Assembly: GCF_000424325.1 (NCBI RefSeq) | Contig: NZ_AUJR01000039.1 | Span: 1 to 45,835, forward strand | DNA: 45,835 nt | Reading direction: 5' to 3' | Source of the DNA: [Clostridium] clostridioforme AGR2157 | GTDB taxonomy: Bacteria > Bacillota > Clostridia > Lachnospirales > Lachnospiraceae | In this document: piece by piece, positions 15,418 through 23,793 of the stretch | Position numbering within the stretch: position 1 is the stretch's first letter | Layout of the letters: the number at the start of each line of letters is the position of its first letter | Made by a program: the position numbers and the translations under genes | The notes under the pieces: model-generated | What the model was told of the DNA's origin: nothing | Database searches by the model: none | The model's input: only the letters and a program-made list of their open reading frames with translations

Positions 15418-16577
15418 CAGATCACCGCATTGCGAAGAGCCTCTGCTTTATCGGTACGCTCCCACGGAAACTCTTTTCTCCCGAAATGCCCAAAGGCTGC
15501 AGTCTGTCGGAAAATCGGACGGGTAAGACGCAGCGTATCCACGATCTGCTTTGGAGTCAGCCCAAACACCAGAGGGATTGCCAGCTCCAGACAATCATCG
15601 GCACACACTTTTCCCGTACCAAACGTGTCCACCTGTACCATGACTGGCTGTGCCACTCCAATTGCATAAGCCAAAGACACCTGACACTTGCTGGCAAGCC
15701 CCGCAGCTACGATATTCTTAGCAATATATCTGGCCATATAAGATCCAGAACGATCCACCTTTGAACAATCTTTCCCGGAAAATGCACCGCCGCCATGAGG
15801 AACCATGCTCCCATAACTGTCTACCATCAGCTTCCTTCCAGTCAGTCCCGTATCCGCGTCTAATCCTCCACAGACAAAACGCCCCGATGGATTGATATAA
15901 ATCTTGGTTTCCTCATCCGGTGGCAGAGGACGAATAGCCGGCAGCAACACCTTTTTTCGGATCTCTGCCTCCAGCCTTTTCAAATCTTTTTCTTCCGTAT
16001 GCTGACAGGACACTACCACACTATCCAGTCGGACAGGTTTCCCGTTTTCATACTCTACGGTCACCTGGGCCTTGCCATCTGGTAGAATCCCTTGAATATA
16101 AGAGCTTTGTCGGCAGGCAGATAATTCCCGGACAATCCGGTTTGCCAACACTACAGGCATAGGCATGAGTTGTTTCGTTTCATCACAGGCATATCCAATC
16201 ATCACACCCTGATCTCCTGCCCCTTGGAACCAGTCCATCTGATTGTCAGACACTCCTTCCCTTCGTTCTTTTGAGGATGCGACTGCCCCTGCGATGTCGG
16301 GACTCTGTCGATGGACAAAGGTATCCATTTCAATTTCTTCACTAGAGTAACCCACATCCGACAATACTTTTCGCACTACTGCAAACACATCCGGTTCATA
16401 GGCACTGGTAATTTCCCCTGCCACAATGATCGTTCCCTTCGTGGCAAGCACTTCACAAGCAACTCTGGATTGTTCATCCTGTTTCAGACACACATCCAAG
16501 ATTGCATCTGCGATCTGGTCACACAATTTGTCCGGATGTCCTTCGGTTACTGCCTCTGCTGTATAAAATTTTCTCAT
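15417..16577 (-). CDS. metK: S-adenosylmethionine synthetase
   Basis: A 386-residue enzyme making SAM from methionine and ATP. Signatures are intact: TEGHPDKLCDQIADA, GAGDQGVMIGYA (usually GAGDQGIMFGYA) and HGGGAFSGKDCSKVDRSG (usually KDPTKVDRS). The small substitutions and the ICE location mark it as a cargo copy distinct from a housekeeping metK. The ATG at 16577 follows AGAGGAAATATAT; an upstream in-frame ATG at 16601 is less likely. It is coupled to the primase-like gene. Two DNA methyltransferases in the ICE use SAM, so supplying it is a reasonable inferred role. Confidence 0.93.
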   Translation of the reverse strand: MRKFYTAEAVTEGHPDKLCDQIADAILDVCLKQDEQSRVACEVLATKGTIIVAGEITSAYEPDVFAVVRKVLSDVGYSSEEIEMDTFVHRQSPDIAGAVASSKERREGVSDNQMDWFQGAGDQGVMIGYACDETKQLMPMPVVLANRIVRELSACRQSSYIQGILPDGKAQVTVEYENGKPVRLDSVVVSCQHTEEKDLKRLEAEIRKKVLLPAIRPLPPDEETKIYINPSGRFVCGGLDADTGLTGRKLMVDSYGSMVPHGGGAFSGKDCSKVDRSGSYMARYIAKNIVAAGLASKCQVSLAYAIGVAQPVMVQVDTFGTGKVCADDCLELAIPLVFGLTPKQIVDTLRLTRPIFRQTAAFGHFGRKEFPWERTDKAEALRNAVI

Positions 16578-16603
16578 ATATATTTCCTCTCTTTCATGCA
16601 AAA

Positions 16604-16643
16604 AGGCAGGATATCTTCCTTTTTACGGAAACACATCCTGCCT
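16604..16643 (-). terminator. Terminator or attenuator before metK
   Basis: Minus strand AGGCAGGAT and ATCCTGCCT form a perfect 9-bp stem around a 22-base loop, followed by TTTTT, 26 bases before the metK start. It separates metK from the sortase/adhesin transcript. I saw no SAM-I riboswitch core nearby. Confidence 0.7.
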
Positions 16644-16714
16644 GATTTCTTCTTTATTTGACTGATTTACTGATGATATAAATTTTGAATAGATTGTAGA
16701 TACCTCCAGATAGT

Positions 16715-17075
16715 TGCAAAAGCACATTCTTTTGAACACTTTCCTGGCACTACACTATGTCACATTTCGCTGCGCATCCCTGTAACTCGGAACACTTTTC
16801 GTTCCATATTGCCACTTTCCAGCTGCAACTTGTCTCACATCCTGCACTTTTCGGGTACTTTCAAACACTTCCCGGCAGGTACCGTTCCAGAAAGTCCCCA
16901 AAGAGCTGGAAAAGCACCCACCTTTGAACACTTTCCCGGAACTACAAGACCACACAAACCGCCACGATCTGTTGCGGCCCCTTAATTTTGAACACTTTTT
17001 GTGTCAGAGCTCCACTTCCCACTTATAGTTTGTCTCACATTCTGCACTTTTGGGGTACTTTTGAACACTTTCTGA
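16715..17075. repeat. Two ~200-bp tandem repeats with GAACACTTT motifs
   Basis: This non-coding stretch between the sortase and metK genes is made of two imperfect tandem copies about 192-200 bp apart. The block TGTCTCACAT-CTGCACTTTT-GGTACTTT-AACACTT occurs at 16831-16870 and again at 17031-17070. The motif GAACACTTT recurs at 16734, 16790, 16926, 16990 and 17063, with a variant at 16862. Related CACTTT words lie between. The spacing resembles iterons or a multi-site operator. No protein frame is conserved across the copies. Confidence 0.75.
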
Positions 17076-17077
17076 CA

Positions 17078-17902
17078 TTACTGACTCCAAAGAGTACTGG
17101 AGATATCCAGAGACTGGAAGAAAGTCCCCATTTTTACTGCCACAAGGATATTCCGGGCTTGCTTCCACTCATAAGAACAAGTCACCAGCGTCAGAGTTTC
17201 CTCACAACCTATGCCATCTACCCCTGTTTCAAACAGCGACAGCTCTTTTGCCTGCTGTACATAAGCCTCCAATTCCTGTGGACTCTGAAAAGATGTCCTC
17301 TGGAAGTCGAACATGGACACATCGACTTTCAAAACTGCCGCTATCCGGTACTCCTCCATCCCTTCCGGTGTCTGAAAGAACACCCTGGGATGTGCTTTCC
17401 AGTAATCATAGGAGGCGTACTGATCCAGATTCCCAAACATTGCCCCGCTGTTCATGTTGTGTCCGTAGATGGTCAGATTCCCGGATTCTCCCAGAATACA
17501 GTCTGCCTGGAGGAACAAACTTCCATTGATGTCGTAGCTTCCCCCGTAATCCCTCCGCAGATAATACTCCGGTTCTTCCGGGCTGCTCTGCAGTACCGGA
17601 TAATCGATGCCACTCTCTGGGATCGTAAGCCAACCCCGAACATCCGGATACTGACTCTGGAGGGAGCGGAGGTCAACGGCAGACACTTCCGGTTTTCTTC
17701 CAGCCTGTTCCTCTTTTTGTGTTGGAGAACCCCCGCCCGGAGGAAATTCCTCCGGGAAGTGGGATTTTAAGTCCTCCACCAGTTCCCGGTTCTGCCGGGG
17801 GATGATAACAAAGTCATAACAAAGCAACGCTACACTCATTATGCAGATGACACACAACATCACCTGCAACATCCACAGACTACTCTTCTTTTTTCGCTTC
17901 AT
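17078..17902 (-). CDS. srtB: Class B sortase
   Basis: A 274-residue membrane-anchored transpeptidase. One N-terminal helix (MLCVICIMSVALLCYDFV), a proline-rich linker, then the sortase domain: GWLTIPESGIDYPV, NLTIYGHNMNSG with the catalytic His, TLVTCSYEWKQAR with the catalytic Cys and Arg. The long insert before TLVTC is typical of class B. Its start lies 23 bases inside the end of the adhesin gene, so the two are coupled; the adhesin with its VPQTGD signal is the obvious substrate. Confidence 0.92.
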   Translation of the reverse strand: MKRKKKSSLWMLQVMLCVICIMSVALLCYDFVIIPRQNRELVEDLKSHFPEEFPPGGGSPTQKEEQAGRKPEVSAVDLRSLQSQYPDVRGWLTIPESGIDYPVLQSSPEEPEYYLRRDYGGSYDINGSLFLQADCILGESGNLTIYGHNMNSGAMFGNLDQYASYDYWKAHPRVFFQTPEGMEEYRIAAVLKVDVSMFDFQRTSFQSPQELEAYVQQAKELSLFETGVDGIGCEETLTLVTCSYEWKQARNILVAVKMGTFFQSLDISSTLWSQ

Positions 17903-20900
17903 CTGTTTTTTCTATTTTCCCATGTTTCTTCTTATAAATCAGAGTTGCTATAAGTCCGATTGCTGATGCTCCCAGAAGAGCAAACAGGAGGATTGGTTTC
18001 CAGCGGTTGTCTCCAGTCTGCGGCACACCCGGAGTTTCCGGTGTCCTTGCATCCTTCATTTCCACCTTCTGAACCTCCATGGTATCTTCCAATGTAAACT
18101 TCACATCTTCTGCAATCTCATACCCTTCCGGGGCTGTGATTTCACGCAGGATCAATTCTTCTCCTACCGGGAGCTTCTCTACCAGATGCGGTTTTCCTTC
18201 TGTTACCCACTCTTCCAGAATCTCACCATCTTTATTTAAGATCTGCAGTTTCGCTCCTTCCAGTTCTTCTCCTGTCGTGATATCTGTCTTGGAGATTTCC
18301 ACCTTGGAATAGGTATCTTTCATCTCTACTTTCGTTACACTTCCATCTTCTTTTACTTCAAACTCAATATCTTCTGCAGATACATAACCCTCTGCGTAAG
18401 GCGGCAGTTCTTCATGAAGAATGTAAGTTCCCTCTGACAAACCATACACTACATGGGGTTCTTTCGTACTGATCCACTCTTCCACAATGTTGCCATCCTT
18501 ATCGATGATCTGCAGTTTTGCTCCTTCCAGTTCTTCCCCAGTTGTAGCATCCGTTTTTGTAAACTGGCTCTCCGTTGGCTGGTTTTCCACCTCTTTGGTC
18601 AGCTGGATTTCAGCAAGGTTCTGGTCCTCGTAAGATGCATCGATTTCCCAGACTTCCTCATTTGGAAGATATCCTGGCTTTCTCACTTCCTCTTTTACAT
18701 AATATTTTCCATGATACAGGTCGCAGTCAAAGGTAAGCTGCCCGTTCTCATCCGTTGCTTTCTTCTCCAACAGCGTATCTTTTTCCACCAAGACTTCACC
18801 CTGCTGGGACAAGATATCCTCTCTTGCATACAGTCCGAAAATCACGCCTTCCAGTTTTTCTTCTGTAACTGCATCTTTTTTCTCTACAGAAATGGAAATC
18901 TTCTGTCTTTCATTTTTATAGGCAACGCCTTCATAAACCACAGCCTGCGTATCATCCTTTGCAGTCAGGGTAAATTCCTTCTGTTCCGGGTTCAATACGA
19001 AATGGTCGCCTGCCACCGTTTCTTTCAGATAATAAGAACCTAGTGGAAGATTGTTCACCACTGCTTTTCCTTCTTTATCTGTCACCAGGGTTGCTACCAG
19101 ATCATCTTTTTCATAGCGGATGACCGGATTGCCCTGTTCATCTTTCGCACCATCCGGAGAGTAAATGGTATCCTTGGCATACAATTCAAAAGTTGCCCCT
19201 TCCACACCGGATTCTTCATATACAAAGTCATGGAACACCCCAGTATCGGTATCCCCTCCGGTCACTGCATCTTTGATCTTTCCAGCCAATCTTTTTGCCT
19301 TTGCAAGCAGGGAATCTCCCTTCACCTCTACTGGCTGTTCCCCGGTTTTCGTTAATGTCAGGCTTCCCACCTGCTCATCGTTTGGCTGCTCGACTTCCAC
19401 AATGACTGCTCCGGTATCCGGATCGATCTGATGGGCAGTATCCGAAGAAACGGTAATCACGATTCCCTCTTTGGCATTTTCTTTGTAATTGCCTTTTTCG
19501 GTCACTTCTAGTGGAGAAATCACCGTTTGCCCTTCATACAAGGACATTTCATACCCCTGTCTTACAAATCCTTCCGGCGCTTTCACTTCTTCAATCCGAT
19601 AGGTAGAACATTTCACTTCTTCCGGTGTGACCAGATAGCCTTCCTCATTGGTCTTGAAAATGCTAATCGTTTCTTTCTTCGGATAGAATACCGTCTGCTC
19701 TACATATTCCTCTTTTTCCATATCAAAGATTTTATAGGAAGCGCCTGCTTTTAAAACCGGATTTCCTGTCTGTGCATCCTTTTTCACAATCTTTAATAAA
19801 AATTCAAACGGACGGTCATCGAACACACGCCACACCATCGGCTCTCTGCTGTCCTCGTCTACCTTCACCAAAAACGGATCGATGGCTTTCAAATTCTCCG
19901 GTACGGTGCTTTCCTCTACTACATAAAGACCATACGGAAGTTCCGGGCTAAGGGCATATCCCTTTTTATCGGTAAGAAGTTCCGGCACCGGGACAGCCTT
20001 GCCATCCACATAGGTCACTGCCACCTCTTCTTTGCTAAAATCATACCCACGGAAATCTTCCGCAGTAAACTGATCTCCATGGGATGGCTGTAGTTCCCCG
20101 CTCTTTACTTTCGACAGGTTGCTGACTAAATACACTTTAAATCCTGCACCTTCCACAAGCTCTGTTTCTGTCTGGTCTCCATCTTCGCTGATCTTGATGA
20201 GCTGGAACGCCTGTTTCTTCACCTGCTCCTGTACAGTCAGATCTCTGGTTACCTCTGCTACTTTCTGACTTTCATAGGTAAGGTCCACGTCATATTCTGT
20301 AGGATCTACCGTATAACCTTCCGGCGGAGTAATCTCTTTCACATACATTTTCCCCAGATACAGTTCAGAAAAATCTAAAGTGCCATCTTCCTTAATCACG
20401 CCCTGTGCGATGAGACTGTCTTTTTTAAACAACACACCCGTCTTTCCATCTGGGTGGACAATATCCTCTCTGGCATACAGACCATACACGGCTCCTGCAA
20501 GGGAGCTGTCTCCCTGTGGGAGAAAGTCCTGCGTCTCCTTATCAATCTTTCTGATATGGACAGCGCCTCGTACCCTCTCATCGGTTGCAGTGATTGTAAC
20601 CGTCTTTCCGGCTTCCACATCCACCTTATGGATCACATCACTCTGTGCATACTTGTCCGGAGCCTTGATTTCCTTCACATATACGGTTTTAATGGCTGCC
20701 TCAAAATAATCACTCACTGCCTTTCCCTCTTCCCCGGTGTCTGGCATTTCCATCAAAAGATGCTCACACTTGCTGTCTGTATAAATGCCATATACTGCAC
20801 CGTCTAAAGGATTCTTGGTATCCGCATCCTGTTTGAAAAGCTCGATCCTTGTCATCTCCAGCCAGTCTACCGTAAAACTTACCGGATTGGCTTTCTCCGA

Positions 20901-22265
20901 TTCAAAGACTCCAATGTCCTGATTGCTGTTTCCTGTGGATAATACCAGCGTTCTCCAGGTTTCCCCTACAGAGCCACGCAGCTCCCCGGAGGAATATTTT
21001 CCGGTATGAAGCATTGGGGCAGTCAGATAAAAGGTATCCCCGCCATAAATCTTCAGCGCACCATTCTCTGCGGAAGTTCCCTTTGTCTTGTTATAAATGG
21101 TAATGTCTTTTGGTACATTGACCGAAATGTAGTTTCGATGATCCCCGGACAATGTGATATCTGGTGTTTTCTGTACGTTTCCATTTCGGACTGCTTTTAC
21201 AGAAGTCTTGGAAAGGGAGATTTCCCCCTTCGGAGGTTCTTCCATGGCAAACAGGTGATCAATATAGGCGATCACGCCTGCGTTTACCAGATCTTCATAC
21301 TTACATCCTGTAAATCCCGCCTCACCTGCATAGGCATAGCTGGCTGCGATGTGGGTATATACATATTTCTCTTCTGCACTTTTCCCGGACAGATAACTGC
21401 CTGTAATATCCCCGGCGCCGCCATAACCATAATACAGCACCTTCTGCAAGTTCTTATTGCTGTCCAGTACCTGTGCCACATAGTCTCCACTGGGCGGTGA
21501 AGAACGATGGGATTCCAGACAGTAAGCAATCTTTCCATTGACCGTAAACCAGCAGGTTAAGTAATTTCCAATATAACTTGGATAGTAAATAGTCTCCCCT
21601 TTTTCCAGATGTACGGTTTCCCTTGCTCGGAAAGTGTTTTCCGCACCGGAAAGCATCATCACTTCCCCATCCTCAATCTTTTCTTCCAATTCCCTTGCTG
21701 CCTGTGCATCTTCCCCGGATACCGTCACTTCCACATCCGGGATCTCCTGCACAGGCGTCTCCGAATCTTCTTCGGAATTCGTATCCTCCTTCTGTTTCTG
21801 ACCGCCATTTTCTTCTGTATGCGCCTGCCCTTCCGTATCCGTCAGGATGATCTTTCTGCTCACAGAATAGCTGTCACGCGCATCCTTTGGCACAACCCAG
21901 TAGGTTGCAATATAAGTGCCTGCCTGGTCAGGGTGGTAGCTCCCTCCATCTTCCGCTTCGATACGTTCCAAGGTAACATCCTCTTGTTCTGAATTGTAAT
22001 GGATGCCTTCCATACAAGTCTCTGCCATAAAATCCTTGTCGGAAATGTCTTTCGTGATATCTTCTGCTGTTACCATATGTTTCGCAGCTTCTGAAACTTT
22101 CTCTGTCTGTTCCGTTTCAGATATTTCTGCGTTCTCCGTCACTAGCTCTGACGGATTTTTTGTTTCTGCCGCATGGACATCCGCTAAGTTCCCAAGCGGA
22201 CTAAGACCCATGAGCAGTGCAAGCCCGAAGGCTACAAGTCTTGTTTTGATATTCCTGCTCTTCAT
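17880..22265 (-). CDS. Thioester/SpaA-domain cell-surface adhesin
   Basis: A 1461-residue wall-anchored protein. A signal peptide of about 32 residues ends VHAAE. A low-complexity acidic linker leads to a thioester-type domain near residues 220-340 with YYPSYIGNYLTCWF and KIAYCLESHRSS, the cysteine probably forming the bond used to attach to host or partner cells. Seven or more SpaA/Cna-B-like beta domains follow, each starting with an (I/E)KxD-type strand; the last two share TGEELEGAKLQI. The sorting signal is VPQTGDNRW, then a hydrophobic helix and KKKHGKIEK. It likely promotes mating-pair contact or gut adhesion; that role is inferred. Confidence 0.9.
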   Translation of the reverse strand: MKSRNIKTRLVAFGLALLMGLSPLGNLADVHAAETKNPSELVTENAEISETEQTEKVSEAAKHMVTAEDITKDISDKDFMAETCMEGIHYNSEQEDVTLERIEAEDGGSYHPDQAGTYIATYWVVPKDARDSYSVSRKIILTDTEGQAHTEENGGQKQKEDTNSEEDSETPVQEIPDVEVTVSGEDAQAARELEEKIEDGEVMMLSGAENTFRARETVHLEKGETIYYPSYIGNYLTCWFTVNGKIAYCLESHRSSPPSGDYVAQVLDSNKNLQKVLYYGYGGAGDITGSYLSGKSAEEKYVYTHIAASYAYAGEAGFTGCKYEDLVNAGVIAYIDHLFAMEEPPKGEISLSKTSVKAVRNGNVQKTPDITLSGDHRNYISVNVPKDITIYNKTKGTSAENGALKIYGGDTFYLTAPMLHTGKYSSGELRGSVGETWRTLVLSTGNSNQDIGVFESEKANPVSFTVDWLEMTRIELFKQDADTKNPLDGAVYGIYTDSKCEHLLMEMPDTGEEGKAVSDYFEAAIKTVYVKEIKAPDKYAQSDVIHKVDVEAGKTVTITATDERVRGAVHIRKIDKETQDFLPQGDSSLAGAVYGLYAREDIVHPDGKTGVLFKKDSLIAQGVIKEDGTLDFSELYLGKMYVKEITPPEGYTVDPTEYDVDLTYESQKVAEVTRDLTVQEQVKKQAFQLIKISEDGDQTETELVEGAGFKVYLVSNLSKVKSGELQPSHGDQFTAEDFRGYDFSKEEVAVTYVDGKAVPVPELLTDKKGYALSPELPYGLYVVEESTVPENLKAIDPFLVKVDEDSREPMVWRVFDDRPFEFLLKIVKKDAQTGNPVLKAGASYKIFDMEKEEYVEQTVFYPKKETISIFKTNEEGYLVTPEEVKCSTYRIEEVKAPEGFVRQGYEMSLYEGQTVISPLEVTEKGNYKENAKEGIVITVSSDTAHQIDPDTGAVIVEVEQPNDEQVGSLTLTKTGEQPVEVKGDSLLAKAKRLAGKIKDAVTGGDTDTGVFHDFVYEESGVEGATFELYAKDTIYSPDGAKDEQGNPVIRYEKDDLVATLVTDKEGKAVVNNLPLGSYYLKETVAGDHFVLNPEQKEFTLTAKDDTQAVVYEGVAYKNERQKISISVEKKDAVTEEKLEGVIFGLYAREDILSQQGEVLVEKDTLLEKKATDENGQLTFDCDLYHGKYYVKEEVRKPGYLPNEEVWEIDASYEDQNLAEIQLTKEVENQPTESQFTKTDATTGEELEGAKLQIIDKDGNIVEEWISTKEPHVVYGLSEGTYILHEELPPYAEGYVSAEDIEFEVKEDGSVTKVEMKDTYSKVEISKTDITTGEELEGAKLQILNKDGEILEEWVTEGKPHLVEKLPVGEELILREITAPEGYEIAEDVKFTLEDTMEVQKVEMKDARTPETPGVPQTGDNRWKPILLFALLGASAIGLIATLIYKKKHGKIEKTDEAKKEE

Positions 22266-22282
22266 TGCACTCTCCTTTTTTT

Positions 22283-22315
22283 CGTTAAAAATACCGCAGA
22301 GACTTTCCCCTGCGG
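22283..22315 (-). terminator. Rho-independent terminator
   Basis: Minus strand CCGCA-GGGGAAAGTCTC-TGCGG followed by TATTTTT, just after the cyclotransferase stop and just before the adhesin start. It separates the amidoligase pair from the adhesin/sortase pair. Confidence 0.7.
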
Positions 22316-22320
22316 CTTTG

Positions 22321-22818
22321 TTATCTGCTGACTTCTGTTTTCTTGTGACTGGGTTTCTCTCTGCCTACTTCCTGTCTTGTACGCTTTAGCGCATCGGTTA
22401 TAGATCGGCTGGAAATCCCATTCTGATGGCAGCCTTCCACGATCCCCATAAAATAAAGATCCGAGGGGATGGCAGGCTGATCCTTATAGGGGGCATTCAT
22501 GGTATATGCCATGACTTCCCGCTTCACACCATCCTTTCCCTGAACAAGAACAGGCTCCTTCCCATACAGATGGGGATATCCTTCATAAAAGTCCAGGCTT
22601 TTTTCACACTCCGGTGTGATCTTCCAAAGCACCCCTTCCACTTGGCTGCCCTCTTCCGGCAAAATGGTGGCAACACCGCTTCCCTTCCCTCTGCCACAAA
22701 AGGTCAGGCGGTATCCATCCAGCCAGACATTCTCCACTACGGAAGCTGCCGGACAGCGGTAGGCCATCTGGTCTAAGTTCATGTTACTGCCATAGGCAAA
22801 ATAATATGTTTCTTTCAT
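22321..22818 (-). CDS. Gamma-glutamylcyclotransferase-like protein (AIG2 family)
   Basis: A 165-residue protein with the family's glycine loop YYFAYGSNMNLDQM at the N-terminus and the catalytic glutamate in LDFYEGYPHLYGKE near residue 80. These enzymes cleave gamma-glutamyl amides by cyclising the glutamate. It follows the amidoligase gene by nine bases. Amidoligase-cyclotransferase pairs were described by comparative genomics (Iyer and colleagues) as making and breaking isopeptide or gamma-glutamyl bonds. The C-terminal 40 residues are basic. The substrate here is unknown. Confidence 0.85.
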   Translation of the reverse strand: MKETYYFAYGSNMNLDQMAYRCPAASVVENVWLDGYRLTFCGRGKGSGVATILPEEGSQVEGVLWKITPECEKSLDFYEGYPHLYGKEPVLVQGKDGVKREVMAYTMNAPYKDQPAIPSDLYFMGIVEGCHQNGISSRSITDALKRTRQEVGREKPSHKKTEVSR

Positions 22819-22827
22819 CTCTACCTC

Positions 22828-23787
22828 CTATCGGACATCCTCTGCCCGATGATTTCTATTCAAACATTCATACTGACTGCGGTCATATCTCCACGCCCGA
22901 TCCCCTTCCAGGTTGGCAAGCAGATGTTCCCGGACATTTTTATATTCCGGTCCGATAAGCCCCAACCGCAGTAAAAAGGTACGGAATGTAAACGCAGGAT
23001 TCTCGGTAATCTCTGTTTTCCGCATCTGGGTACATTTCTGATTGATGGCCTGAGCGGAAATGGCAAGAGCCAGCGTGATATTTGCCCGTACTTTTCCTGC
23101 ATGGAGAGTGCTTTCAAAACACCGCCATTCCAGCGTTCCCTTCGAAAACACCGCATGAAGATTTAAGGCATAATATCGGCTACTGTCATAATGATTATGA
23201 CTTCCATCCCTGCCTCCATACCAGATCTGTTTCAGTTTTTCCATGGAAATGGTGTTGTTTGGCATTCTGCGGATTTTTTCTAACACAATTGGACGCACTT
23301 TCTGACAATAGTTGCTTTCTCTGGAAGTCTGCACTTTCAATGCCTTAAACAGAATATCCTCTTTGGAATACATGATAGTCATAGCATTTTTGAGGCTTCT
23401 TGGGGTGTGGTTGGAAGCGTCCACATGAACATGCTGCCCGCAGGACTCATTTACCTTTGCCCCATGGTGTCTCAAACACCTCACTACTTCCTGCAGCTTC
23501 CCCATCTCTCTATAGGAAAGTTTGGGACTGACCATTTCGGTACTGTATTCACTTCCGGCACGAACCATGCGTCCACGCTCCCTGCGTTCCGTATAGATAC
23601 TGCCATCATACATAAACTTCCACTTCTTCCCTTCCTGATCTGTCACAGACCAGACGCCATAATACCCACCATCACAAACTGCCCGTGTTCCAAACATCTC
23701 CGCGACTACCTCCGCAGCCCTCTGCCTGGTAATGCCTGTCATCTCAATCTCTGTGCCGAAATACTGATCCTGAATTCCAATTGCCAT
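22828..23787 (-). CDS. Putative amidoligase
   Basis: A 319-residue protein of the COOH-NH2 ligase (glutamine-synthetase-like) family. The metal/ATP-binding GTEIEMTG is near residues 11-18, an arginine-rich strand RERGRMVRAGSEYSTEMVSP follows, CGQHVHVDAS is near residue 115, and KGTLEWRCFEST supplies the later Glu and Arg. All core residues look intact. It lies between the C5 methyltransferase and the cyclotransferase, in one operon. Expected activity is ATP-dependent amide bond formation on a peptide or protein; the target is not evident. Confidence 0.85.
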   Translation of the reverse strand: MAIGIQDQYFGTEIEMTGITRQRAAEVVAEMFGTRAVCDGGYYGVWSVTDQEGKKWKFMYDGSIYTERRERGRMVRAGSEYSTEMVSPKLSYREMGKLQEVVRCLRHHGAKVNESCGQHVHVDASNHTPRSLKNAMTIMYSKEDILFKALKVQTSRESNYCQKVRPIVLEKIRRMPNNTISMEKLKQIWYGGRDGSHNHYDSSRYYALNLHAVFSKGTLEWRCFESTLHAGKVRANITLALAISAQAINQKCTQMRKTEITENPAFTFRTFLLRLGLIGPEYKNVREHLLANLEGDRAWRYDRSQYECLNRNHRAEDVR

Positions 23788-23793
23788 ACTGCC

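Noticed and set aside
16602-16700. SAM riboswitch before metK
   Set aside because: No SAM-I-like conserved core was found; only a terminator hairpin is present.
16755-16955. Minus-strand 66-codon frame in the tandem repeat
   Set aside because: The frame is not kept in the second repeat copy, so it looks non-coding.
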